Source: Cognatundibacterium curvum
GTDB lineage: Bacteria; Pseudomonadota; Gammaproteobacteria; Burkholderiales; Burkholderiaceae_D
Length of the DNA: 64,000 bases
Assembly: GCF_014284235.1 (NCBI RefSeq)
Contig: NZ_JACOGD010000008.1
Location: forward strand, 124,001-188,000
Reading direction: 5' to 3'
Positions 35,765 to 45,068 of the stretch are shown piece by piece. The first letter of the stretch is position 1. Every line of letters starts with the position of its first letter. Both the position numbers and the translations under genes were made by a program. The notes beneath the pieces are model-generated. The model was not told where the DNA came from. It saw only the letters and a program-made list of their open reading frames with translations, and did not search any database.

Positions 35765-38700
35765 AAATACTGGCGATCCGTGGCAAAAATCTGGCTTCAC
35801 TGGCCGGAGAATTTGCGCTTGATTTTCAACAGGAACCGCTGGCCTCGGCCGGTTTATTTGCGATCAGTGGCGCAACCGGCGCTGGTAAAAGCACCCTGCT
35901 CGATGCGCTGTGTATGGCCTTGTACGAAAACACGCCACGCCTGCTGCGTGCGGCCGCTGGCAAGGTTTTGCCGGATGGCGAAGACCTCATTTCCCAGCAG
36001 GATGGTGGCAATCTGTTACGCCGTGGCTGCAGTGAAGGCTATGCCGAAGTCGATTTCGCTGGCATCGATGAGCAGCACTACCGCGCGCGCTGGAGCATCA
36101 AGCGTGCTTACAACAAAGCCAGCGGCAAATTGCAGGCCGCCAGCATGAGCCTGCACAAGCTGCCGGAGCTGACGCCAATAGGCGGAAAAAAAACCGAAGT
36201 CAAAGAAGAAATCCGTTTCAGGATAGGCCTGGAATTCGAACAGTTCACACGCGCCGTGCTGCTCGCGCAAAATGAGTTTTCCGGTTTTCTGAAAGCTGAA
36301 GACGATGAACGTGGCGCACTGCTGGAAATGCTGACCGGCAGCCAGATTTACCGCGATATTTCGCGCCGCGCCTTTGAACGCGCCAAGACCGAACGCGAAG
36401 CACTGGATCGCCTGACACAACGCCTGAGCGACAATGCCGGACTCAGCGATGAACAGCGCGCCGCACTCGATCAACAACTCACAGACAGCCAGCACACAGT
36501 ACAGCAACTGAATAGCCGCAAAGAACAGGCGGACGCTGCCTTGCGCTGGCTGGACACCGCACAAACACTGGCTGCGCAGGCAGAGCAGGCAGACAGCCAG
36601 GCGCAGCAAGCCTCGCAGGCATGGCAGGCGGCACAGCCGCGCCAGCACACGCTGAGCCGGGTGGAGCAGGTGCAGGCGGCGCGCCCCTTAGTGCAGCAGG
36701 CAGAACGCGGCCAACAGCAATACCAGGTCAGCGTCCAGCGTCTGCAAGACATACAGCGGCAACGCGAAGCCACGGCACTGCGCAGCAGCACAGCCCAACA
36801 ACAGCTGGAGCAAGCACAGGTCGAGGCACAACAAGCGCTGACAACTTGGGAGCACAAGCAGCCGGAGTTACAACAGGCGCGTCAGCTCGATACGGAGATT
36901 GCACAGCAAGCGGCGCAGTTACAGCCGCTGCAGCAACGTCAGCAGCAGCAAAGCAGTACGCTGCAGCAGGCCACACTCAGCCTGCAACAACAGACCACAC
37001 ACCAGCAACAATTACAGCAACAATTGCAAGACAACGCGCAATGGTTGCAGCAGCACACACACTGGCAAGCGCTGGTCACAGTCTGGCCTCTGGCCGACCG
37101 CGTATTGCAACAGGCCGCAGAACAGCGCAGCCGCTTACTGGCGGATCAGCAAACGCTGCAGACACTGGAGCTGCAACTCAAGGAGCAGCAACAGCAATAC
37201 GCTCATGCGGCAGAACAGGCGCAGCAAGCCGAACAGGCACTGCAACTGGCACAAACGGCGCGTGAAGCAAGCCTGCAGGCAGTGGCAGCGCTGGATCAGC
37301 AGGCATTACAGCAAACAGCACTACAACTGGCGCAGGAAAAACAGCAACTGCAGGAGGTCCGTCTTTACTGGTCACAAACGCAGCAAAGTACCCAGCAGTT
37401 ACAGCAGCTGGAACAACAACTCAGCCAGGCACAACACACACAGCAGCAAAGCAACGCACAACTGCAGCAAGCACAAAGCGAACTGCCGACACTACAAGCC
37501 GCCACACACCAGGCACAGCAGGCATTGAAGATCGTCGAAACCGCCTGTGCTCAGGATGTGGAAAGTTTGCGCGCTGGCCTGCACGATGGCGAAGCTTGCC
37601 CTGTGTGTGGCAGCGCCAGTCATCCGTATGCAGCAGAGGGTCAGCAAACCCGGCTGCATAATGCGCTGACAGGCTTGCAGTCAGCGCTGGACGCCTGTCG
37701 CCAACGTGAAGCCGCCTGCCGCGATCAGATCACTATCCTGACTGCGCAACTGAAGCACGGCGCACAGCGACTGCAAGAGTTACAGCAGGCAGAAACAGCA
37801 GCCAGACTGACCCACAGCCAACTACAAACACAGTGGCAGCAATTACAGCACCTGCGCTGGGTGTTGTGCCAGCCACAGCCTGATGCCAGCTTACCCGATG
37901 TGGAACACAGCGCGCAGATTCAGAGCTGGCTGGATCAGGCGCAAATGCAGTGGCACCAGCAGCATCAGCAAGTGCAGCAACAAGAGCTGCAATGGCAGCA
38001 AGCCAGCCAGCATCATTCTCAACAACAGGCAGCATGGGAGCACCAGCAACAACGGCAGATACAGTGCCGCGAACAACTAGGCCAGATCGGTCAGGCACGC
38101 GAGCGCTTAAGCCAGCAACAACACAGTTTGCAGCACCAGTGCGTACAGGACGCAGCACAAATACAGCAAGACTTAGCGCAAATCGATGCAGCCATGCAGA
38201 GCGCGCTGCATACGGCCGAAGCGAGCCAGCAAAGCGCTACGCCGACATGGCAAATGCAGTGGCAAGTGCAGTGGCAACAGGCCGCAGCTGAGATCCATGC
38301 ACACTGCCGCACCCAGGTCGGGCAGTGGCAGCAAACCCAGTTGCAGCAGCAAGCGCTGGAGCGCAGCCTGCAGGACGCCAGCCATGCACGTGATCTCGCG
38401 CAACAACAGCAAGAAGCGGCACAGCAAGCGCTGCAACTGAGCACGCTACAAACGCAGGAAGCACAGGCCCTGCTGCAGCAAAAACAGCAGCAACGTCTGC
38501 GCTGTCTGGATGGACAAGCGACTGAGGTCGTCGCACAGACGCTGCAACAGCAAGTACAACTGAGTCGTGAACAAGTCGCACAACAGCAACAACAGGCACA
38601 GCATCAACAGCAGGAATTAATCCGTTTGCAGCAAGCAGCTGAACTGCTGCAGCAACAACAGCAAGAAACGCAGCTAGCCTGGCACAATGCGTCAGAAGCG

Positions 38701-39723
38701 CTGGATACCTGGCTGCTGCAACACGCGGACTTACTCCTCACTCAAGCTGTTGAGGATGACAATGAAAGCAGCACTACGCAAGTCAGTCAGGATGCAGCAT
38801 CGCCTGCTTTGCCTGCTTTGGCTGCCTTGCATGCACAGTGTGCACACTTGCTGCACTTTGACGGCGACTGGATACAGGCAGAAAGAGATGCACTGCAAGC
38901 CATCGCCAGTGCGCGCTTGCAGGCTACTACCATCCTGACTGAACGACGCCAGCAAGTCGCACAACATCAACAGTCTATGCCCGCCTCCCCGCCATCATTT
39001 GAGGCTGACAGCCCACACCAGGCGCAGTCAGTGCATACAGCAGAGCACCCGGAAGCACAAACGCTGGAGCAGGCATGGCAAGCCCATGCGGGCAGCCTGC
39101 AACAGCAATGGCAGCAGGCGCAGCAGGCCTACAGCGAGCTACTGGCGCAACAACGTCAGGATGATGCACGTCGCATGCATAACAGCAGCCTGCGTCAGGA
39201 ATTGCAACAGCAGTCCACACAAACCCGCTTATGGGAACAGATGCGTGAACTGATCGGCTCTGCTGATGGAAAAAAATTCCGTAATTATGCGCAGCAAATC
39301 ACGCTGGATGTATTGCTGGCCTATGCCAATCGCCATTTACAACAACTGGCGCGACGCTACCGTCTGCAACGCATACCGGATACGCTGGCGATGATGGTGA
39401 TTGATCAGGACATGGCAGATGAACAGCGTTCGGTGCATTCGCTATCAGGCGGTGAATCCTTCCTGGCTTCGCTCGCACTGGCACTGGGTCTGGCGTCTTT
39501 ATCGAGTCAGCGTGTCAAAGTCGAATCTTTATTTATCGATGAAGGCTTCGGCAGTCTGGATGCAGACACCTTGCAAATCGCCATGGATGCACTCGACTCG
39601 CTGCAAGCGCAAGGGCGTCAGGTCGGTGTGATTTCTCATGTACAGGAAATGACCGAACGCATTGCCACCCGCATTCTGGTGCAACGCGCGGCCGGTGGGA
39701 AAAGCGCCATCACAGTCAGTTGA
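35761..39723 (+). CDS. sbcC: Exonuclease SbcCD, ATPase subunit C, with glutamine-rich coiled coil
   Basis: A 1320-residue SMC/Rad50-type ATPase, larger than E. coli SbcC (about 1050). The N-terminal ATPase half has Walker A GATGAGKST (residues about 38-46) and a Q-loop LAQNEFSGFL. A long coiled coil follows, with the zinc hook CPVC at 613-616, then a second coiled coil. The C-terminal half has the ABC signature SLSGGESF and Walker B SLFIDEGFGSLD. The coiled coils are packed with glutamine (for example QQQQQAQHQQQEL), encoded by CAG/CAA tracts. All catalytic motifs are intact, so it should be functional. Confidence 0.95.
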   Translation: MKILAIRGKNLASLAGEFALDFQQEPLASAGLFAISGATGAGKSTLLDALCMALYENTPRLLRAAAGKVLPDGEDLISQQDGGNLLRRGCSEGYAEVDFAGIDEQHYRARWSIKRAYNKASGKLQAASMSLHKLPELTPIGGKKTEVKEEIRFRIGLEFEQFTRAVLLAQNEFSGFLKAEDDERGALLEMLTGSQIYRDISRRAFERAKTEREALDRLTQRLSDNAGLSDEQRAALDQQLTDSQHTVQQLNSRKEQADAALRWLDTAQTLAAQAEQADSQAQQASQAWQAAQPRQHTLSRVEQVQAARPLVQQAERGQQQYQVSVQRLQDIQRQREATALRSSTAQQQLEQAQVEAQQALTTWEHKQPELQQARQLDTEIAQQAAQLQPLQQRQQQQSSTLQQATLSLQQQTTHQQQLQQQLQDNAQWLQQHTHWQALVTVWPLADRVLQQAAEQRSRLLADQQTLQTLELQLKEQQQQYAHAAEQAQQAEQALQLAQTAREASLQAVAALDQQALQQTALQLAQEKQQLQEVRLYWSQTQQSTQQLQQLEQQLSQAQHTQQQSNAQLQQAQSELPTLQAATHQAQQALKIVETACAQDVESLRAGLHDGEACPVCGSASHPYAAEGQQTRLHNALTGLQSALDACRQREAACRDQITILTAQLKHGAQRLQELQQAETAARLTHSQLQTQWQQLQHLRWVLCQPQPDASLPDVEHSAQIQSWLDQAQMQWHQQHQQVQQQELQWQQASQHHSQQQAAWEHQQQRQIQCREQLGQIGQARERLSQQQHSLQHQCVQDAAQIQQDLAQIDAAMQSALHTAEASQQSATPTWQMQWQVQWQQAAAEIHAHCRTQVGQWQQTQLQQQALERSLQDASHARDLAQQQQEAAQQALQLSTLQTQEAQALLQQKQQQRLRCLDGQATEVVAQTLQQQVQLSREQVAQQQQQAQHQQQELIRLQQAAELLQQQQQETQLAWHNASEALDTWLLQHADLLLTQAVEDDNESSTTQVSQDAASPALPALAALHAQCAHLLHFDGDWIQAERDALQAIASARLQATTILTERRQQVAQHQQSMPASPPSFEADSPHQAQSVHTAEHPEAQTLEQAWQAHAGSLQQQWQQAQQAYSELLAQQRQDDARRMHNSSLRQELQQQSTQTRLWEQMRELIGSADGKKFRNYAQQITLDVLLAYANRHLQQLARRYRLQRIPDTLAMMVIDQDMADEQRSVHSLSGGESFLASLALALGLASLSSQRVKVESLFIDEGFGSLDADTLQIAMDALDSLQAQGRQVGVISHVQEMTERIATRILVQRAAGGKSAITVS

Positions 39724-39726
39724 GGC

Positions 39727-39757
39727 AGGCTGGCCAGCTAACACAGCTGTCCAGCCT
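39727..39757. terminator. Hairpin between convergent sbcC and GDPD genes
   Basis: AGGCTGGCCAGCT (39727-39739) pairs with AGCTGTCCAGCCT (39745-39757), one mismatch, loop AACAC. It sits 4 bases past the sbcC stop and 20 before the GDPD stop. It lacks a T-run, so it may be a weak or rho-aided terminator. Confidence 0.55.
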
Positions 39758-39776
39758 AATCAGCAGATCAGCGCGA

Positions 39777-40970
39777 TCAGCGTCCCATTTCTTTCAGATA
39801 GTCAGCGCGGCTGCTGAGTGCGGTGTCCGCAAAATCCGAGAACAAGCCATCTACACCCAAACGCAGGAATTGCAGATACTCCGCTTTAGGATCGCCTTTG
39901 TAATTCGCAGCTAAACGGCGCTGTTCATTACGGAAGGTGTATGGATGCACCAGCAAACCGGCTTTATGCGCATCGGCGATCAGGCTGCCCGGTGCCAGCG
40001 TGGTCGTGTCAGCATCATTGATTTTGCCATCGCCATTGATGTCCTGCAGCTTACCATCGGCACCGACTGTGCCCTTCACGCTCACGATGTAACGCTTCCA
40101 GGGACCGATGCCATCAGCATAAGTTTTGATTTCAGCCAGACCGGCTGGTGTGACCATATCAGAGAACATGCGTTTATCACCAGCCAGTGCCCAGTCATAC
40201 GGTCTGTCATACGGCGCGGCATAAGTCAGGGCACCGGTTTTGAGATCGACATCATCCGCATCGATCAGCTGTATCAGGCGTACATTCAAGCCTTTCTTGC
40301 GCATTTCCTTCAGGCTGCCCGGCTCAAATGACTGCACCAGTATTGGCGCAGTTTTACTATTCCAGCCAGCTTTGTTAATCAGGTCTATCAGCTTGTCTTC
40401 CAGGGCTAATCCTAATGCACGATGGTAGCTCGGGTTCTTGGTTTCCGGATATACCTGGATAGTACGGCCAGTCTCTTTAGACTTAGCTTTGACCAGATCG
40501 ATGATCTCTTGAAAACTCACGATTTTATACAAGCCATTGTATTGCTGAGGACGTTCAGCGTCGGTGGAAATGCCGCCCAGCGTTTTGATTTCTGCGAAAG
40601 TAAAATCGCTGGCGAACCAGCCAGTCTGTACTTCACCATCGACACTCACCGTTTTTTTGCGGGACGCAAATTCAGGACGTTTATCAACGTCAGTGCTGTA
40701 AGCCAGATTCGGATCATGGCGCGCAATCAGTACACCATCTTTGGTTGAAATCAAATCCGGTTCTATCGCATCCGCACCCAGCTCTATCGCCTTGACATAG
40801 GCTTCATAGGTTTCTTCCGGCAGATAGCCGGACGCGCCGCGATGCGCAACCACCATCGGTTTTTCGCCATCCAGCGTCAGCAAAGGGAGTGCTGGTGTGG
40901 AATTGCCGCCACATGCGCTCAGGGACAAGGCAGTAATTGCCAGCATGATTTTTTTGGGAGTAAAGGACAT
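39777..40970 (-). CDS. Lipoprotein glycerophosphodiester phosphodiesterase
   Basis: A 397-residue GDPD/GlpQ-like enzyme that hydrolyses glycerophosphodiesters to glycerol-3-phosphate and an alcohol. A lipoprotein signal (LSAC, Cys near residue 20) anchors it. Catalytic motifs: VVAHRGASGYLPEET, the metal-binding EPDLISTKDGVLIARHD, and YPETKNP. Near 310 an insert reads DINGDGKINDAD, a canonical EF-hand/dockerin-type calcium loop, unusual at this place. ATG 40970 fits the signal peptide; the frame continues to 41087 without support. Confidence 0.9.
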   Translation of the reverse strand: MSFTPKKIMLAITALSLSACGGNSTPALPLLTLDGEKPMVVAHRGASGYLPEETYEAYVKAIELGADAIEPDLISTKDGVLIARHDPNLAYSTDVDKRPEFASRKKTVSVDGEVQTGWFASDFTFAEIKTLGGISTDAERPQQYNGLYKIVSFQEIIDLVKAKSKETGRTIQVYPETKNPSYHRALGLALEDKLIDLINKAGWNSKTAPILVQSFEPGSLKEMRKKGLNVRLIQLIDADDVDLKTGALTYAAPYDRPYDWALAGDKRMFSDMVTPAGLAEIKTYADGIGPWKRYIVSVKGTVGADGKLQDINGDGKINDADTTTLAPGSLIADAHKAGLLVHPYTFRNEQRRLAANYKGDPKAEYLQFLRLGVDGLFSDFADTALSSRADYLKEMGR

Positions 40971-41290
40971 AGTCAGCGATCCGTCAGAAAAAACCGAACG
41001 ATATAGAACAGTTGTGACGAGCAGATGACGCGATACGATTCTTTTGAAAAAACAGGGTTTCCACAAGCTTTGGATTAATCCGTGCAATATGGAAAAAAAT
41101 GACTTTTATAAAAATGAGCATGAGTACGATGTGTCTCCAGTCATGCTACGTAATTGTTGTAAGCTTGCCCCTGCCCGCAGGGCAGGATAGCTTTGCGTGA
41201 TCTCACAGCAGTGCCAAGCAGGAGCACTGCAAAACATCAGAAGCACGCTTACAATATGCCCCTTTCATCTTTACTTTTCGCTGACCGCAT
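40971..41290. other. Intergenic region between GDPD and the DUF2322-like gene
   Basis: No gene is visible. It holds a GC-rich palindrome CCTGCCCGCAGGGCAGG at 41170-41186 without a T-run, a CAGTGC/GCACTG hairpin near 41209-41228, and TACAAT at 41250-41255, a possible -10 for the following gene. Promoters are uncertain. Confidence 0.4.
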
Positions 41291-41608
41291 ATGCAATTCT
41301 CAGAAATCTTATCCACCCTGCCCACCGTTGATCATCTGGCCGCCATCGCGCTGTATCAGGATGGTACTTTGCTGGCACGTATAGAAAATCAGCCTGGTTC
41401 GGCTGGCAGTGTGCGCGTCTATCACGCGCTGATCAATGCAGCATCGCAGATTGATCAGGTGGCGGCACAGCAGGGTCTGGCATGGTATGCCGAACACACT
41501 GCCGATGCGCAGCAGCACCCGGGCAAACATCCGAATATAGATCGCTTGCTGCAATTGTCGCAGGCCGCCCCGGGCAGCTTTTTTGACGCAGAACTGATAG
41601 AGAAATGA
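41291..41608 (+). CDS. DUF2322-like small protein
   Basis: A 105-residue cytoplasmic protein. The pattern DHLAAIALYQDG, then IENQPGSAGSVRVYHAL and HPGKHPNIDRLL, is that of a short conserved proteobacterial family I recall as DUF2322; this identification is from memory. No catalytic residues, signal or membrane segment can be named. No clear ribosome binding site precedes the ATG. Transcribed alone. Confidence 0.7.
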   Translation: MQFSEILSTLPTVDHLAAIALYQDGTLLARIENQPGSAGSVRVYHALINAASQIDQVAAQQGLAWYAEHTADAQQHPGKHPNIDRLLQLSQAAPGSFFDAELIEK

Positions 41609-41661
41609 ACTGACCTGCCTGTCCAGATAAGGACTTAATATCCAATTAAATTAGTCATTTA

Positions 41662-41712
41662 ACATAGTCTGACTTGCCAAGTCCCCCACGTTCACCTAGA
41701 GTCAGACTATGT
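41662..41712. repeat. Perfect 13-base inverted repeat in the leader of a solute-binding protein gene
   Basis: ACATAGTCTGACT (41662-41674) and AGTCAGACTATGT (41700-41712) are exact reverse complements separated by 25 bases; the second arm ends 15 bases before the ATG at 41728. In RNA it would form a 13-bp stem right before the ribosome binding site. It may instead be a DNA operator. Confidence 0.7.
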
Positions 41713-41727
41713 GACAGAAAGGGACTT

Positions 41728-42480
41728 ATGAAGCTGATTTACTATGTTGCGTGCGGCTTAGCGGTATCAGCGACTGCGCATGCACAAACCCGTGCCTGTG
41801 GCGGCGAGAGTCAATGGCCGCCATTCTCTTATCAGGCCACAGGGAGTAATGAAGTACAAGGCATCTCTGCTGACGTATTACGCCAGGTCTTCCCCAATCC
41901 GCTCATCAAACTATTACCCTGGCTACGCTGTCTGACCGATATGCAGGCAGCTACGCAAATAGATATCGCGATGTCTACCTTAAAAAGCCCGGAACGGGAA
42001 CAGATCTATTTATTCTCTCGCCCTTACTTTTCGCTGACTCCGTCTTATTTGTATGCAAGCCAGCGCTTTCCTTCTGCACCCGTCACTCAGCTCAGTGATC
42101 TGACTAAGTTTAAAGTCTGTGCCTTGCGCGGCAGCTATACCGCATACAGCAAGCTGCCCGCAGCCAGCATAGACAGTGGTGCGCCGAATTACGCGAGCCT
42201 GTTGAAAAAGCTCGATATCGGCCGCTGCGATATTCTGATCGATATGCAAGAGATTTTCGGCGGTTTCGCGCAATTAGAAATCCTGCCCTTTGACAGCGAG
42301 CGTTATCGCATTCTGCCTTTGCCTGAAACCAGTCGTGTGGCGCTGCATTATGCGGTCAGCAAATCCCATCCTGAAGGCCTTAAGCTGATTCATCAGATCG
42401 ATAAACGCCTGGATGAAATGCAGCAATCGGGACAATTAAACCGCATAACGCGCAAGCATCTGGCTGAGCGCTCAAATTGA
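41728..42480 (+). CDS. Periplasmic solute-binding protein, family 3-like
   Basis: A 250-residue exported protein with signal peptide (KLIYYVACGLAVSATAHA, cleavage before QTRAC). The mature part looks like the amino-acid-binding SBP_bac_3 fold: SQWPPFSYQ near the start, DIAMSTLKSPEREQIYLFSRPYF in the middle, and a C-terminal helix RLDEMQQSGQLNRITRKHL. Internal cysteines (CGG, WLRCL, KVCALRG, IGRCDIL) could form disulfides. No permease or ATPase gene is adjacent, so it is an orphan; it may feed a chemoreceptor or a distant transporter. The start is set by GAAAGGGA before ATG 41728. Confidence 0.82.
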   Translation: MKLIYYVACGLAVSATAHAQTRACGGESQWPPFSYQATGSNEVQGISADVLRQVFPNPLIKLLPWLRCLTDMQAATQIDIAMSTLKSPEREQIYLFSRPYFSLTPSYLYASQRFPSAPVTQLSDLTKFKVCALRGSYTAYSKLPAASIDSGAPNYASLLKKLDIGRCDILIDMQEIFGGFAQLEILPFDSERYRILPLPETSRVALHYAVSKSHPEGLKLIHQIDKRLDEMQQSGQLNRITRKHLAERSN

Positions 42481-42495
42481 ATGCATGCAGTCATT

Positions 42496-43029
42496 TCACC
42501 GCGATGCGCCTAAGGCCTGGCGTGGTGGGAAGCGTAAACTGTATTGAAATTCGCCATCTGGTTTCATTGTTGAACGCAGTGCATCCAGTTCATTAAGTAA
42601 AGCTACGAACTGCTCTGGCCTGATCTGCGGGCCCAGCGTCACTTGTATTTCATAGGTATGCGGCGTATTCGCCACCTCTTTCCAACTCTCTTTTTGTATA
42701 TCGTTTTGCGTTCCCTCTATCTGCAATTTCACTTGCCGGAACTGCGTGACATCAAACGGGCTGATTGCAGTATGCCGGAAGATCACGGCGGCCAGCGCCT
42801 GCATCAGCGCCGGCTGACTATCCCGGATCAGGATGCTCTGGGACAGCACGGGCTGCTGTTGCGGATAATTCTGTCCATACAAATCTTCCAGTTGAAAACG
42901 GCCAGGTAACACAGTGGCTGCTGTAGCTGACTTTGATGCGCTGGCAGCAGCGGGTTTGCGCTCACAGGCAGTGGATGCCAACACTGTCAGTAACACCAGC
43001 AGAGTAGCTAAACTTCGGGAAGCAGACAT
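42496..43029 (-). CDS. Hypothetical exported protein, probable lipoprotein
   Basis: A 177-residue protein of unknown family. The N-terminus is a signal with a lipoprotein-like end (LASTAC, Cys22), then an Ala/Ser-rich linker. The mature domain alternates basic and hydrophobic stretches (DVTQFRQVKLQIEG, PHTYEIQVTLGPQIRPEQFVALLNELD). It is convergent with the solute-binding protein gene (15 bases between stops). Function unknown. Confidence 0.65.
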   Translation of the reverse strand: MSASRSLATLLVLLTVLASTACERKPAAASASKSATAATVLPGRFQLEDLYGQNYPQQQPVLSQSILIRDSQPALMQALAAVIFRHTAISPFDVTQFRQVKLQIEGTQNDIQKESWKEVANTPHTYEIQVTLGPQIRPEQFVALLNELDALRSTMKPDGEFQYSLRFPPRQALGASR

Positions 43030-43146
43030 GATGGAAACGCGCAGGCTGCGTCAAAAATAAAAAGCGCAACATACCATTTTCGCGCCAGCTGCGCCAGCCT
43101 GACAGCTGCGCAGCAAGCAAACAAGGTAGTGGTCGCTGATCAGCGA

Positions 43147-44754
43147 TCAGGTGCGCAGCAAAGCCAGGTTTGAACCAGCTTGCTGCTGCATCTTAGCCGC
43201 TGCCGGGAACTGATTCTGCAATTTAAACACACTGACCACCTGCACCAGCTCTTCTGCCTGATCCTGCAAGGATTGGGCCGCGGCAGCAGCCTGCTCCACC
43301 AGCGCCGCATTTTGCTGAGTCACGCCATCCATGGTGATAATTGCCTGATTAATTTGCTCTATGCCGATTTCCTGTTCACGGCTGGCGGCAGTGATTTCAC
43401 TCATAATGTCAGTCACCCGTTTGACGCTGTTGACCACTTCTTGCATGGTACTGCCAGCTTCGCTGACAAGACGATTGCCCTGCTCTACATTTTCTACAGA
43501 ATCTGTGATCAGCACTTTGATTTCCTTAGCGGCAGCAGCAGAACGCTGAGCCAGATTACGTACCTCTGATGCGACCACCGCAAAGCCCCTGCCCTGCTCA
43601 CCGGCACGTGCAGCTTCAACTGCCGCATTCAGTGCGAGGATATTGGTTTGAAATGCGATGCCATCAATCACGCTGATGATGTCAACAATTTTTTGCGAAG
43701 AGCTGTTGATCGAGCCCATGGTATCGACCACGCGCGAAACGACCTCCCCACCTTTGACTGCGATCTCTGAGGCGGACAAGGCCAGTGTATTGGCCTGGCG
43801 CGCATTGTCGCCGTTTTGACGTGTGGTGGAGGTCAGCTCCTCCATAGAAGATGAGGTTTCTTCCAAAGAGCCGGCCTGTGCTTCAGTACGTGCGGATAAA
43901 TCCATATTGCCGCTGGCAATTTCAGTTGATGCGGTAGTGATGGTTTCCGTCCCCATCCTGACCTGATGTACGATTTGCTGAAGATTGCCACCCATTTTTT
44001 GCAGCGCCTGTAACAGATCCCCGATTTCATCCTGAGAATCAATCCGGATCTGACGCGTTAAATCACCTTCTGCGATTGCATCTGCAAAACCTACCGCCCT
44101 GCTGAGCGGGGCAGAAATCGAGTTAATCAGCCAATAGCGCATGCCCAGCGCCAGACACAGTCCCAAAATCACCGCAATGCCGGCAATCCAGCTAAAACTG
44201 CTGAATGTGGCCTGACTTGCCTGGTATTCCCGCTTTGCCTCCCTGAGCTGCAACTCCAGTAAGTCATCCATGTTTTTTTTGACGGCTTCAAACTCAGTCC
44301 GCATCGCCCCCCGAAACAAGTCAGCGGCTGCTTTTTGGTCTTTTTGCTGCAGAGTGGCTAAGGCCGGAAGTAATCCGCGCTCAAGAAACTGCTTACGGCT
44401 TTGGCTAAATTGGTCCGCCAGTAGTTTTTCTTCCGGGGTCAGATAGGTCGCCATATAATCGGCCCACTCTTTATCTGCGATCTCTTTATTTTTTTTGACG
44501 GCATCAAGATGAGGCTGTATCGCATCCGGTTCGGCCGATAAGGCTGAGGCGACTTCAATCTGATTGCGTAAAATGGCACGTATTACTGCGTCAAGCTGTC
44601 CCATCGCGATCAATCTGTCGTCATACACCGTTTGCACTGCATGATTAGATTGACGCAAGCCTATGAATCCACCAATGGCAATCAGCACCAGCAGCGCACC
44701 CAGACTGAGCATGGCAAAATTCAATCTGGCGCGTATGGATATATTCCACATCAT
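43147..44754 (-). CDS. Methyl-accepting chemotaxis protein
   Basis: A 535-residue transmembrane chemoreceptor. Domain order: first membrane helix (about 10-30), four-helix-bundle periplasmic ligand domain (about 35-185), second membrane helix (about 190-210), HAMP (about 212-265) and the cytoplasmic signalling domain with the hairpin tip ISVIDGIAFQTNILALNAAV followed by EAARAGEQGRGFAVVASEVR. The ligand is unknown. GGAG before the paired ATGs at 44754/44751 sets the start. No CheW or CheA is adjacent. Two orphan solute-binding proteins flank the locus, which may be coincidence. Confidence 0.95.
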   Translation of the reverse strand: MMWNISIRARLNFAMLSLGALLVLIAIGGFIGLRQSNHAVQTVYDDRLIAMGQLDAVIRAILRNQIEVASALSAEPDAIQPHLDAVKKNKEIADKEWADYMATYLTPEEKLLADQFSQSRKQFLERGLLPALATLQQKDQKAAADLFRGAMRTEFEAVKKNMDDLLELQLREAKREYQASQATFSSFSWIAGIAVILGLCLALGMRYWLINSISAPLSRAVGFADAIAEGDLTRQIRIDSQDEIGDLLQALQKMGGNLQQIVHQVRMGTETITTASTEIASGNMDLSARTEAQAGSLEETSSSMEELTSTTRQNGDNARQANTLALSASEIAVKGGEVVSRVVDTMGSINSSSQKIVDIISVIDGIAFQTNILALNAAVEAARAGEQGRGFAVVASEVRNLAQRSAAAAKEIKVLITDSVENVEQGNRLVSEAGSTMQEVVNSVKRVTDIMSEITAASREQEIGIEQINQAIITMDGVTQQNAALVEQAAAAAQSLQDQAEELVQVVSVFKLQNQFPAAAKMQQQAGSNLALLRT

Positions 44755-44943
44755 TCTTCTCCGTATAAGAATTACTATAAAAAGATATGTACTTACGAAG
44801 CAGTAATGCTGCCTGCACCCAGCTGGCTGGCGGGTGTAAGCCGGCGGGCATACAGTGCTCAGTGAAATATGTGCAGACGGCAAACAGACAGCCTGACGCT
44901 TCCGGACAGGTTATCGGCAAGGAAGAACGTGGGATTCAATGTA

Positions 44944-45010
44944 GCAGAAATTTCTGCAGATAAAGGTTCACTTAGGCCAAATTAACAGAAAGAAATGTTA
45001 TTTAACATTT
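44944..45010. promoter_or_regulatory. Two palindromes upstream of the chemoreceptor gene
   Basis: GCAGAAATTTCTGC (44944-44957) is a perfect 14-base palindrome. AAATGTTA and TAACATTT (44993-45000 and 45003-45010) form a second dyad around TT. Both lie 190-260 bases upstream of the chemoreceptor start and downstream of the small gene at 45069. Operator function is inferred only from symmetry. Confidence 0.4.
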
Positions 45011-45068
45011 ACAAAAGTGAAATGCCGTGGCAATCAATCCACATACAAGGCTTTAGCGCAGGGAATGA

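Noticed and set aside
36621..37528. Overlapping open frames in the sbcC coiled-coil region
   Set aside because: The CAG/CAA-rich DNA leaves other frames free of stops, giving Ala/Thr- or Ser/Asn-rich translations without domains.
41170..41186. GC-rich palindrome CCTGCCCGCAGGGCAGG as a terminator
   Set aside because: No T-run follows on either strand and it is about 200 bases from the nearest gene end.
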